This document shows positions 29,357 to 37,168 of a stretch of DNA of 64,000 nt, piece after piece. Numbering within the stretch: the stretch's first letter is position 1; every line of letters starts with the position of its first letter. Both the position numbers and the translations under genes were made by a program. The notes under the pieces were generated by a model. It did no database searches. It was not told the DNA's origin and saw only the letters and a program-made list of their open reading frames with translations. This DNA is from Kaustia mangrovi (GTDB lineage Bacteria > Pseudomonadota > Alphaproteobacteria > Rhizobiales > Im1), in the NCBI RefSeq assembly GCF_015482775.1, contig NZ_CP058214.1:1302001-1366000 (forward strand). The letters run 5' to 3'.

Positions 29357-30400
29357 ATGACACGATTCCCAACGAGCAAATTCGCAACGGTCGTCGCGGC
29401 CGCAGTCGGCGCGGTAATGATGAGCCAGGCCGCGGTTGCGGAGGAATGGAAGTTCGCGATCGAGGAGATCACGGGCAGCGTCCAGGACCGCTATGCCCAG
29501 GAGTTCAAGCGCCTTGTCGAGGAGAAGACCGACGGCGAGGTGACGGTCACCGTCTATCCCTACGGCACGCTCGGCACCTCCGCCGACCTGACCGAGCTGG
29601 TCACCCAGGGCGCGCTTCAGTTCGCCAACGCCTCGCCGGGCCATCTCGGCACGCTGGTGCAGGAGATCCAGGTATTCTCCGTGCCCTATCTGCTCTCCGA
29701 CAACAACGAGGCCAACAAGAAGGTCCTGAGCGAGAGCGAGGTCATCTACGACACGCTCGGCTCCGACTTTGAGGAGAAGGGCCTGAAGCTCCTCACCATG
29801 TATCCGGAAGGCGAGATGGTCTGGACGACCAACAGGGAGATCCGCAAGCCGGAGGATTTCGACAACTTCAAGATGCGCACCATGGTCTCGCCCATGCTGA
29901 TCGAGGCCTACAAGGCCTTCGGCGCGAGCCCGACGCCCATGCCCTATGGCGAGGTCTATGGCGGGCTGCAGCTCAAGCAGATCGACGGCCAGGTGAACCC
30001 GATCTTCGCCATCGAGGAGATGAAGTTCTACGAGGTCACCGACTACATGATCTGGGCCGGCCAGCAGCAGTTCACGACCACGGTCGTCACCGGCGCGGAC
30101 TTCTATAACGGCTTGTCGGACGAGCGCCGCAAAATGCTCGACGAGACCGTCGCGGAGCTCAGCGACTACATCTTCAAGGTCCAGGACGAGTACAACAAGG
30201 AACGGCTGGAGAAGATCAAGAAGGCCAAGCCGGACATGAAGATGATCGAGCTCACCGACGAGGAGAAGGCCGTCTTCGAGAAGGCCGCCATGCAGGCGCG
30301 CGAGAAGTTCATCGAGATGACCGGCGACAGCGGCAAGAAGATCCTCAACGACCTCGAGGCCGAGATCAAGGCGGCCGAGAAGGAAGCCGGGGGGAACTGA
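29357..30400 (+). CDS. TRAP transporter substrate-binding protein, TeaA-like
   Basis: The 347-residue periplasmic DctP-family protein has a signal peptide ending near QAAVAEE. Segments GSVQDRYAQEFK, LLTMYPEGEMVWT, EDFDNFKMRTM (with the family's carboxylate-binding Arg), YKAFGASPTP, GEVYGGLQ and REKFIEMTGDSGKK agree closely with what I remember of Halomonas TeaA, the ectoine-binding protein. Uptake of ectoine or hydroxyectoine is therefore the best guess. It is divergent from its permease genes and ends at a strong terminator. Confidence 0.85.
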   Translation: MTRFPTSKFATVVAAAVGAVMMSQAAVAEEWKFAIEEITGSVQDRYAQEFKRLVEEKTDGEVTVTVYPYGTLGTSADLTELVTQGALQFANASPGHLGTLVQEIQVFSVPYLLSDNNEANKKVLSESEVIYDTLGSDFEEKGLKLLTMYPEGEMVWTTNREIRKPEDFDNFKMRTMVSPMLIEAYKAFGASPTPMPYGEVYGGLQLKQIDGQVNPIFAIEEMKFYEVTDYMIWAGQQQFTTTVVTGADFYNGLSDERRKMLDETVAELSDYIFKVQDEYNKERLEKIKKAKPDMKMIELTDEEKAVFEKAAMQAREKFIEMTGDSGKKILNDLEAEIKAAEKEAGGN

Positions 30401-30434
30401 CCCCACGCGCCATCAGGCGAGGTATCGCACACAA

Positions 30435-30466
30435 GGGTCGGGCACGGACGGTGCCCGGCCCTTTTT
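30435..30466 (+). terminator. Intrinsic terminator after TRAP binding-protein gene
   Basis: GGGTCGGGCAC (30435-30445) pairs with GTGCCCGGCCC (30451-30461), with one G-T pair, over a 5-nt loop, followed by TTTTT. It is a standard rho-independent terminator 35 bp after the stop codon. Confidence 0.85.
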
Positions 30467-30559
30467 CGTGCAGGGCCGCCGCGTCCGCAGGCCAGCGGTT
30501 CCGACACCCGGACCACACCGGCTCCGGCGCGCTTTCCGGACATATCGCGGCATCATAAA

Positions 30560-30587
30560 CATACCATCCAGAATGCATGTAAGTATG
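30560..30587. promoter_or_regulatory. Operator-like palindromes upstream of tetR, distal copy
   Basis: CATAC-N6-GAATG (30560-30575) matches the proximal site CATTC-N6-GAATG with one difference. The same stretch also carries the outer pair CATAC/GTATG (30560-30564, 30583-30587). Both suggest a regulator site about 105 bp before the TetR start. Confidence 0.4.
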
Positions 30588-30660
30588 CGAACTGCACATC
30601 AAACCGGCACATAATGCCCAATATAACGCCGATCATCGGGATTGACTCTGAAAACAAAAA

Positions 30661-30676
30661 CATTCTAACTGGAATG
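30661..30676. promoter_or_regulatory. Operator-like palindrome CATTC-N6-GAATG at tetR start
   Basis: CATTC (30661-30665) and GAATG (30672-30676) form a perfect inverted repeat four bases before the ATG at 30680. A related copy lies 101 bp upstream. TetR proteins usually autoregulate through paired palindromes of this size. Confidence 0.45.
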
Positions 30677-30679
30677 CAA

Positions 30680-31333
30680 ATGGAGACGCATGTGGCCAGA
30701 ACCCAACCGCGACGGACACAGGAAGAGCGCAGCGCCGAAACCAGACGCCTCCTGCTCGAGGCCACGCTCGATTCGCTCATCGAGATCGGCTACGCCAACA
30801 GCTCCACCCAGCGCATCGTCGAACGCGCCGGCGTCACCCGCGGCGCCCAGATCCACCACTATCCCAGCAAGCAGGCCCTCGTGGTCGCCGCCACGGAGCA
30901 TCTGTTCCAGGGCTTCGTCGACGAGGTCGCGCCGCTCGCCGCCGCCATGCGCGAGAACGAGCTGACCCTCGACGGCTTCGTGGAGCGGATGTGGGAGAAG
31001 TTCTTCGCCGGACGCTTCTTCTACGCCTCGCTGGAGCTGATCGTGGCCGCACGCAGCGACCCGGCGCTCAAGGACCAGCTCATCCCGCTGATCCGCCGCC
31101 TCCATCGCGGGCTCGACGACATCTGGTACCGCTATTTCCGCGGCACCGACATCTCGCCCGCGCGCGTCGACACGCTGCTCAACATGACCCTTTGCCTGTT
31201 CCGCGGCATGGCCGTCCAGGCGGTCTTGCGCGAGGACCCGGCCTATTACCGCGAGCTGCTCGACGCCTGGAAGGAGATCCTGTCGCGCATGGTCACCGAA
31301 CAACGCGAAGCCGGCACCGTGACCACGCAGTAG
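30680..31333 (+). CDS. TetR/AcrR family transcriptional regulator
   Basis: The 217-residue regulator has an N-terminal TetR helix-turn-helix: RRLLLEATLDSLIEIGYANS, then TQRIVERAGVTRGAQIHHYPSKQALV. The C-terminal two thirds is the ligand domain. It sits directly upstream of the Liv-type ABC genes on the same strand and probably controls them. Start 30680 (METHVARTQ) is preferred to the upstream ATG at 30614 because an operator-like palindrome would otherwise be coding, and CTGGA precedes it. Confidence 0.88.
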   Translation: METHVARTQPRRTQEERSAETRRLLLEATLDSLIEIGYANSSTQRIVERAGVTRGAQIHHYPSKQALVVAATEHLFQGFVDEVAPLAAAMRENELTLDGFVERMWEKFFAGRFFYASLELIVAARSDPALKDQLIPLIRRLHRGLDDIWYRYFRGTDISPARVDTLLNMTLCLFRGMAVQAVLREDPAYYRELLDAWKEILSRMVTEQREAGTVTTQ

Positions 31334-31431
31334 CGCGTGCCAAGACGACCGGGGGCACCGCACCGGCGTCCGCACGGGACCTCGACGGCCCCGTGCGACG
31401 TCCTCGAATTTCTGGTTTGGGAGGGTTGAGA

Positions 31432-32610
31432 ATGACAGTGAAGTCCCTGCTCATCGCCGCGGCGGCGAGCCTTGCACTCGCCGTGCCATCCGCATTGGCC
31501 GACGACACGACGGGCCTGACGAAGGATACCATCAAGGTCGGCGTGCCCGGGCCGTTCACCGGCGACGCGTCCAGCTATTCCAAGGCGGAGATCGGCCTCG
31601 ACGCCTTCTACAGGCACATCAATGACGAGGGCGGCATCCATGGCCGCAAGATCGAGGTGATCAAGGCCGACACCGCCTGCAACGAGGCGCGCGGCATCGC
31701 GGCGGCGAAGAAGCTCATCCATCAGGACGAGGTCTTCATGATCCACGGCAATTCCTGCTCCGGCGTCGCGCTCGCCATGAAGCCGACCATCGAGGAGGCC
31801 GGCGTGCCCTGGATGATCGCCCATGCCGTCGCCGACAAGCTCTCCACGCCGGTGGTGAAGACCATCTTCCACGGCGTGCCGACCAGCCGCGACGCGGGCA
31901 CCTTCATGGCCAAATACGCCATGAGCCGTCCGGACACCAAGCGGATCGCCATCGTCGCCCACTCCAACGAATGGGCGCAGAGCTACCGCCGGCCGCTGGT
32001 GGAATCCCTCGACGAGGATCACGGCATAGAGCCCGTGCTCGACATGACCATGGAACGCGGCTCGACCGACGCCACCCCGCAGATCCTCAAGATCCGCCAG
32101 GCCGATGTCGACTTCGTCATGGCCATCCTCTACGAGGCGGAAACCGCCATCTTCCTGCGCGACGCCCAGAAATACGGCCTCGACGTCACCATTCTCGGCG
32201 GCTACGGCACGGATCTGGAGAACACGCTCAAGCGCGTCGGCGACAAGGACGCGGTGAAGAACTACCAGGTGCTCCACATGTTCCAGAACGTGCTCGGCGA
32301 GGGCGATCTGAAGACATGGGGCGACGTCATCCACAAATACTATCCCGACGAGAAGCTGACCGCCTTCAGTTTCGCCGGCATCGGCAGCGCCATCGCGATG
32401 GCCAAGGCGCTGGAGGCGGCCGGACCCGACCTCACCCGGGAGAAGCTCGTCGCCGAGCTCGACAAGATCCGCGATCTCGATACGGGCGTCCTCGCCTCCG
32501 ACGTGACCTTCACGCCCGAGGACCATGCCGGCGCCAAGGATTCCGGCGTCGCCGCCTTCGACGAGAATGGCGACATCGTGATCTACCGCAGCTGGGGCCA
32601 GCCGTTCTGA
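31432..32610 (+). CDS. ABC transporter periplasmic binding protein, LivK-type
   Basis: A 392-residue periplasmic-binding-protein fold type I protein (signal peptide to about residue 23, LAVPSALA). It begins KDTIKVGVPGPFTGDASSYS and contains HGRKIEVIKADTACNEARG and IHGNSCSGVALAMKPTIEEA, typical of the branched-chain amino acid/amide binding family. GGAGGG lies upstream of the ATG at 31432. The ligand is unknown; the downstream M19 hydrolase hints at an amide or dipeptide-like compound. It is separated from livH by a strong stem-loop. Confidence 0.9.
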   Translation: MTVKSLLIAAAASLALAVPSALADDTTGLTKDTIKVGVPGPFTGDASSYSKAEIGLDAFYRHINDEGGIHGRKIEVIKADTACNEARGIAAAKKLIHQDEVFMIHGNSCSGVALAMKPTIEEAGVPWMIAHAVADKLSTPVVKTIFHGVPTSRDAGTFMAKYAMSRPDTKRIAIVAHSNEWAQSYRRPLVESLDEDHGIEPVLDMTMERGSTDATPQILKIRQADVDFVMAILYEAETAIFLRDAQKYGLDVTILGGYGTDLENTLKRVGDKDAVKNYQVLHMFQNVLGEGDLKTWGDVIHKYYPDEKLTAFSFAGIGSAIAMAKALEAAGPDLTREKLVAELDKIRDLDTGVLASDVTFTPEDHAGAKDSGVAAFDENGDIVIYRSWGQPF

Positions 32611-32630
32611 CGGCGCGATCCGGCAATCGA

Positions 32631-32702
32631 CACCATTCCGCCCCGCTCTTTCGGGCGTCACGAATGCCCCCGGTCGACGCCGGAATTGGGGGCGGAATGG
32701 TG
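32631..32702 (+). terminator. 14-bp perfect stem-loop between binding-protein gene and livH
   Basis: CACCATTCCGCCCC (32631-32644) is perfectly complementary to GGGGCGGAATGGTG (32689-32702), with a smaller GGCGTC/GACGCC hairpin inside. There is no T-run, so it probably slows readthrough or protects the upstream transcript, giving more binding protein than permease, rather than fully stopping transcription. Confidence 0.6.
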
Positions 32703-32751
32703 ACTGTCGGCAAATGAAAGCCTACTCCGGAACCGGAAGGTTGAACCGAGG

Positions 32752-33621
32752 ATGATCGCACAGCTTGTCCTGAGCGGCCTGTCGCAAGGCGCGATCTATG
32801 CGCTGGTCGCACTGGCCATGACGGTGCTCTACCGCGCGACCACCGTCGTCAATTTCGGCCATGGCGACATGGTCATGGCGGGCGCCTTCGCCGTCTATGT
32901 CATGGTGCTCTATCTGGGCCTGCCCTATATCGCGGCGGCCTTCATCGCGCTGGCCCTCATGTTCGCGCTCGGCATGGCCGTCGACCGCGGCCTCGTCAAG
33001 CCGGCACGCCACGGGCCGCATATCGCGCTCGCCATGATGAGCATCGCGGTCGGCTATTTCCTGCGCGGGGTCGCGCGCTCGCTATGGGGCCGCGAGGTGC
33101 TGCCCATGCCGCGCGTCTTCGACATCCCGCCGATCTTCCTGGGCGATCTCGTCATCACCGGCGATGCCATCGTCATACTGGGCGCGGTGACGGTGCTGGT
33201 CGCGGCCTTCTTCCTCGTCTTCTACCGCACCAATGTCGGCAAGCTCATCCAGGCCGTCTACCAGACCGAGCGCGGCGCGGCGCTGATCGGCGTCAATGTC
33301 GCCCGCTTCCATGCGGTCATGTGGGGCGTGGCCGCCGCCATGGGCGCCATTGGCGGCATCCTCATCGCGCCGGTCACCCTGCTCTATCCCGATATGGGAG
33401 CGAACCTCCTCATCCATTCCTTCGCGGCCATGACGCTCGGCGGCTTCGGCTCGCTCGGCGGGGCGATCGTGGGCGGCCTCCTGCTCGGCATCTCCGAACA
33501 GCTTCTGGGCGCCTATGTCTCGACCGCGCTGATCGACGTGACCGCCTATATCGTCATCATCGCCGTCCTCGTCATCCGCCCCGTCGGCCTGTTCGGCCGG
33601 CAGGCCGTGGTCAAGGTGTGA
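32752..33621 (+). CDS. Branched-chain amino acid-type ABC permease LivH
   Basis: The 289-residue permease has eight to nine helices and the LivH features LSGLSQGAIYALVALAMTVLY, VNFGHGDMVMAGAFAVYVM, VYQTERGAALIGVN and SFAAMTLGGFGSLGGAIVGG. It forms the channel with LivM. It lies 141 bp after the binding-protein gene and 8 bp before livM. Confidence 0.93.
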   Translation: MIAQLVLSGLSQGAIYALVALAMTVLYRATTVVNFGHGDMVMAGAFAVYVMVLYLGLPYIAAAFIALALMFALGMAVDRGLVKPARHGPHIALAMMSIAVGYFLRGVARSLWGREVLPMPRVFDIPPIFLGDLVITGDAIVILGAVTVLVAAFFLVFYRTNVGKLIQAVYQTERGAALIGVNVARFHAVMWGVAAAMGAIGGILIAPVTLLYPDMGANLLIHSFAAMTLGGFGSLGGAIVGGLLLGISEQLLGAYVSTALIDVTAYIVIIAVLVIRPVGLFGRQAVVKV

Positions 33622-33629
33622 GCGCGCCC

Positions 33630-34637
33630 ATGACGGACACCGACACATCCCCCTTGAACGCGACACGCAAGCCGGCCTCGCCGGAGCGCGGGGACGCCCA
33701 TCGCTGGCTCTTCTATCTGGTGCCGGTCGCCGCCCTCGCCGTGCCGTTCCTGTTCAACGACTATCTGCAATATGTCGCGAACCTCATGCTGGTCTACGTG
33801 CTGGTCGCGGTCGGCTTCAACATCGTGCTCGGCAATCTGGGCCAGCTCGCCTTCGCCAATACGGCCTTCTTCGGCATGGGCGCCTATGCGACCGGGCTCC
33901 TGATGGCGAAGCTCGCCGTGCCGTTCTGGATCGCCATATGGGCGGGCGGGCTTGCCGGCGCGCTGGCCGGCTTCCTCGCCTCCGCCGCCGCCCTGCGCGG
34001 TATCCGCATGTATTATCTGGCGATCATGACGCTGGCCTTCGGCGAGCTCATGCGCTGGACCTACATCCATGCGGAAGCGGTCACGGAAGGCTCCTCCGGC
34101 CTCGGCGTGCCCACGGCGACCGTCTTCGGCATCCCGCTCGACACCGAGGCCGCCCGCTTCTACGTCTTCCTGGCCATCGTGACCCTGGTGGTCAAGGCGA
34201 CCGCCAACCTGCTGCGCTCGCGCGTGGGCCGCGCCTTCCAGGCCATCAAGGACAACGAGCTGGCCACCGCCGCGCTCGGCATTCCGACGAGCCGCTACGT
34301 GATCCTCGCCTTCGTGTGGAGCGGCGCGGTGGTCGGCATCGCCGGCGGCATGTTCGCCATAGCGCTCGGCCGGGTCGTGCCGGAGAGCTTCAACCTCCTG
34401 GAGCTCATCATGCATTTCGCCATGGTCATGGTCGGCGGCGTCGGCTCGCTTGCCGGCAGCGTGCTCGGCGGCGTGGTCATCACCGCCGCCCCGGAGCTGT
34501 TCCGCAGCTATCCGGGCATGCAGGAGCTGTTCCTCGCCGTGCTCATCGCCTTCGTCCTCCTGTTCATGCCCAGGGGGCTCGCGAGCCTTCTGGCGCGCGT
34601 CTCGCCGCTGTTCCGCGAGCGGTTCTACCGGGAGTGA
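33630..34637 (+). CDS. Branched-chain amino acid-type ABC permease LivM
   Basis: The 335-residue permease carries the LivM signature NIVLGNLGQLAFANTAFFGMG, then RGIRMYYLAIMTLAFGELM and RVGRAFQAIKDNELATAALG, the EAA-like loop contacting the ATPase. An upstream GTG at 33618 overlaps the livH stop and is an alternative start. It is followed by livG after 3 bp. Confidence 0.93.
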   Translation: MTDTDTSPLNATRKPASPERGDAHRWLFYLVPVAALAVPFLFNDYLQYVANLMLVYVLVAVGFNIVLGNLGQLAFANTAFFGMGAYATGLLMAKLAVPFWIAIWAGGLAGALAGFLASAAALRGIRMYYLAIMTLAFGELMRWTYIHAEAVTEGSSGLGVPTATVFGIPLDTEAARFYVFLAIVTLVVKATANLLRSRVGRAFQAIKDNELATAALGIPTSRYVILAFVWSGAVVGIAGGMFAIALGRVVPESFNLLELIMHFAMVMVGGVGSLAGSVLGGVVITAAPELFRSYPGMQELFLAVLIAFVLLFMPRGLASLLARVSPLFRERFYRE

Positions 34638-34640
34638 GAC

Positions 34641-35396
34641 ATGCTTGAAGTCCGCGACCTCTCCGTCCAGTTCTCCGGCCTGAAGGCGCTCACCGACGTC
34701 TCGCTCGACGTCGCCCCCGGCGAGGTGAAGGCGCTGATCGGACCGAACGGGGCGGGCAAGACCACGCTGTTCAACGCCATTACCGGCTATGTGCGCCCCA
34801 CATCGGGCCGCGTCGCGCTCAATGGCGAGGAAATCCAGGCGCTCACCGCCCACGAGATCGCCGCCAAGGGTGTGAGCCGCACCTTCCAGAATGGCGGGCT
34901 GTTCGGCGAGATGACGGTGCTGGAGAACGTGCTGACCGGCCTTCACGCGGAAATCCCCGCCGGCGTCCTCGGCACACTTCTCGGCCTGTCGTCCGCACGC
35001 CGGGCCGAGCGCGAGGCGGTCGCCCGCGCCCGCCGGCTGCTCGACCTCATGGATATCGCCCACATGGCCGACCAGCCGGTCAGGGACCTCTCCGGCGGCC
35101 AGCAGCGCATGGTGGAGATCGTGCGCGCGCTCGCCACCGAACCGCCGCTCCTCATGCTGGACGAGCCCGCCGTCGGGCTCGCCCCGCCGGTGCGCACCCA
35201 GCTCATGGAGATCGTGCGCCGGCTCGCCGGCGAGGAAGGCGTCGGCATCGTGCTCATCGAGCACGCCATCGACCTCGTCATGAAGGGCGCCGACCGCATC
35301 GTCGTGCTGGCCGCGGGCCAAGTGATCGCGGAAGGCACGCCCGACGAGGTGCGCCAAAACCAGGACGTGCTGGAGGCATATCTCGGCCATGCGTGA
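34641..35396 (+). CDS. Liv-type ABC transporter ATP-binding protein LivG
   Basis: The 251-residue ATPase has Walker A IGPNGAGKTTLFNAITG, the LivG-specific GVSRTFQNGGLFGEMTVLENV, signature DLSGGQQRMVEIVRAL, Walker B LLMLDEPAVGLAP and H-loop LIEHAIDLVM. It ends LEAYLGHA, the standard LivG terminus. Its stop overlaps livF by eight bases. Confidence 0.94.
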   Translation: MLEVRDLSVQFSGLKALTDVSLDVAPGEVKALIGPNGAGKTTLFNAITGYVRPTSGRVALNGEEIQALTAHEIAAKGVSRTFQNGGLFGEMTVLENVLTGLHAEIPAGVLGTLLGLSSARRAEREAVARARRLLDLMDIAHMADQPVRDLSGGQQRMVEIVRALATEPPLLMLDEPAVGLAPPVRTQLMEIVRRLAGEEGVGIVLIEHAIDLVMKGADRIVVLAAGQVIAEGTPDEVRQNQDVLEAYLGHA

Positions 35397-36102
35397 GACC
35401 GTTCTGACCGTTGCCGGCCTTAAGGTGACCTATGGCAAGAAGGAAATCCTGCGCGGCGTGGACTTCACGGTCGCGCGCGGCGAGGTCGTCACCCTGCTCG
35501 GCGCCAATGGCAGCGGCAAGTCGAGCTCGCTCAACGCCATCACCGGCTTCGTGAAGCCCGTGGGCGGCAGCGTGACGCTCGAGGGAACCGACATCGCCGG
35601 CCTGCCGCCGCACCGCACCTTCGCGCACGGCGTCGTGCAGGTGTCGCAGGCCCGAGACATCTTCCCCGACATGGCCGTGGAGGACAATCTGCGCCTCGGC
35701 GCCCTCCTGAGGCGGGAGGTCCGGGCGGCAGACGAGCTCGAGCGGGTCTATTCCTACTTCCCGCGCCTGAAGGAGCGCCGCCGCCAGCATGCGCGCACCC
35801 TGTCCGGCGGCGAGCAGCAGATGCTGGCGGTCGGGCGCGCGCTGATGAGCCGGCCGAAGATCATGCTGCTCGACGAACCCTCCGGCGGCCTCTCCCCGCA
35901 ATTCGTGAACGAGGTGGCGGAGATCATGCTGAAGCTCAAGGGCGACGGTGTGCCCATGCTCATCGTGGAGCAGAACCTCCATCTGGCGTTCGCCGCCGCC
36001 GACCGCTTCATCATCCTGCGCGACGGCGAGATCCTCGAGGGCGGGCGCGTCGACGCGCTGCCGGAGAACCACGAGGACATCGTGCGCACCATCTACCTCT
36101 AG
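35389..36102 (+). CDS. Liv-type ABC transporter ATP-binding protein LivF
   Basis: The 237-residue ATPase has Walker A LLGANGSGKSSSLNAITG, LivF-type VQVSQARDIFPDMAVEDNL, signature TLSGGEQQMLAVGRALMS, Walker B IMLLDEPSGGLSP and H-loop IVEQNLHLAF. It completes a full importer (binding protein, two permeases, two ATPases). The M19 gene follows 47 bp later in the same direction. Confidence 0.94.
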   Translation: MRETVLTVAGLKVTYGKKEILRGVDFTVARGEVVTLLGANGSGKSSSLNAITGFVKPVGGSVTLEGTDIAGLPPHRTFAHGVVQVSQARDIFPDMAVEDNLRLGALLRREVRAADELERVYSYFPRLKERRRQHARTLSGGEQQMLAVGRALMSRPKIMLLDEPSGGLSPQFVNEVAEIMLKLKGDGVPMLIVEQNLHLAFAAADRFIILRDGEILEGGRVDALPENHEDIVRTIYL

Positions 36103-36149
36103 GGCTCCCGCCCTCCGCAGTCCCTCCGACAAGCCAAGGAAAACGCTTC

Positions 36150-37127
36150 ATGACCGCCGCCAGCCTGCACGACGACGCCATCGTCATAGACGGCCTGATC
36201 ATCTCCAACTGGAGCCGCGACGTCTTCGAGGACATGCGCCGCGGCGGGCTGACCGCCGCCAATTGCACCTGCTCGGTCTGGGAGGGCTTCACCGACACCA
36301 TGCGCAATATCGCGCGCTGGAAGGAATGGTTCCGCGCCCATGGCGACCTGATCTGCCAGGTCCGCACGACAGACGATATCCGCCGCGCCAAAGAGGACGG
36401 CCGGACCGGCATCATACTGGGTTTCCAGAACGTCTCCGCCTTCGAGGACGATCTCGGCTATATCGAGCTGTTCAAGGATGTCGGCGTCGGCATCGTGCAG
36501 ATGGCCTACAACACGCAGAACTTCGTCGGATCGGGCTGCTACGAGACGCGCGACAGCGGGCTGTCCGATTTCGGCCGCGAGGTGGTCGCGGAGATGAACC
36601 GCGTCGGCATTCTCTGCGATCTCTCCCATGTCGGCAGCCGCACCTCGCGCGAGGTGATCGAGGCGTCGGAGAAACCCGTCGCCTATTCCCACTGCCTGCC
36701 GGCGGGGCTGAAGGCGCATCCGCGCAACAAGACGGACGAGGAGCTGCGCTTCATCGCCGAGCGCGGCGGCTTCGTGGGCGTGACCATGTTCCCGCCCTTC
36801 CTGCCCAAGGGTCCGGACTCCACCGTCGACGACTATGTCGCCGCGATCGACTATGTGACGAACATCGTCGGCGAGGACGCCGTCGGCGTCGGCACGGACT
36901 TCACGCAAGGCCAGCCGCCCGAATTCTACGACTGGCTCGTCCACGACAAGGGCCGCGCCCGCAAGCTCACCGATTTCGGCACGATCAGGAATCCGGACGG
37001 CATCGCCACCATCGGCGACTTCCCGAACCTCACCGCCGCCATGGAGCGCGCCGGCTGGCCGGAGCGCCGCATCCGCGGCGTCATGGGCGAGAACTGGCTG
37101 AGACTCCTGGGCGACGTCTGGGGCTGA
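36150..37127 (+). CDS. M19-type membrane dipeptidase-like amidohydrolase, altered metal site
   Basis: The 325-residue protein aligns with peptidase family M19. It keeps CDLSHVG (His160), AYSHC (His181) and GVGTDF (Asp250), and ends RGVMGENWLRLL. The usual HxD motif after the first strand is replaced (VIDGLIISNWSRD), and the bridging Glu of the usual IEG is a Gln in ILGFQNVS (residue 93). A single-metal or non-peptidase activity is inferred. Being last in the Liv-type operon, it probably hydrolyses the imported compound. It converges on tamB with a 41-bp gap. Confidence 0.85.
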   Translation: MTAASLHDDAIVIDGLIISNWSRDVFEDMRRGGLTAANCTCSVWEGFTDTMRNIARWKEWFRAHGDLICQVRTTDDIRRAKEDGRTGIILGFQNVSAFEDDLGYIELFKDVGVGIVQMAYNTQNFVGSGCYETRDSGLSDFGREVVAEMNRVGILCDLSHVGSRTSREVIEASEKPVAYSHCLPAGLKAHPRNKTDEELRFIAERGGFVGVTMFPPFLPKGPDSTVDDYVAAIDYVTNIVGEDAVGVGTDFTQGQPPEFYDWLVHDKGRARKLTDFGTIRNPDGIATIGDFPNLTAAMERAGWPERRIRGVMGENWLRLLGDVWG

Positions 37128-37168
37128 CCCCCCCCGTTCGCTCGGGCGGAAGGCGCCCCCGGAGGGCC

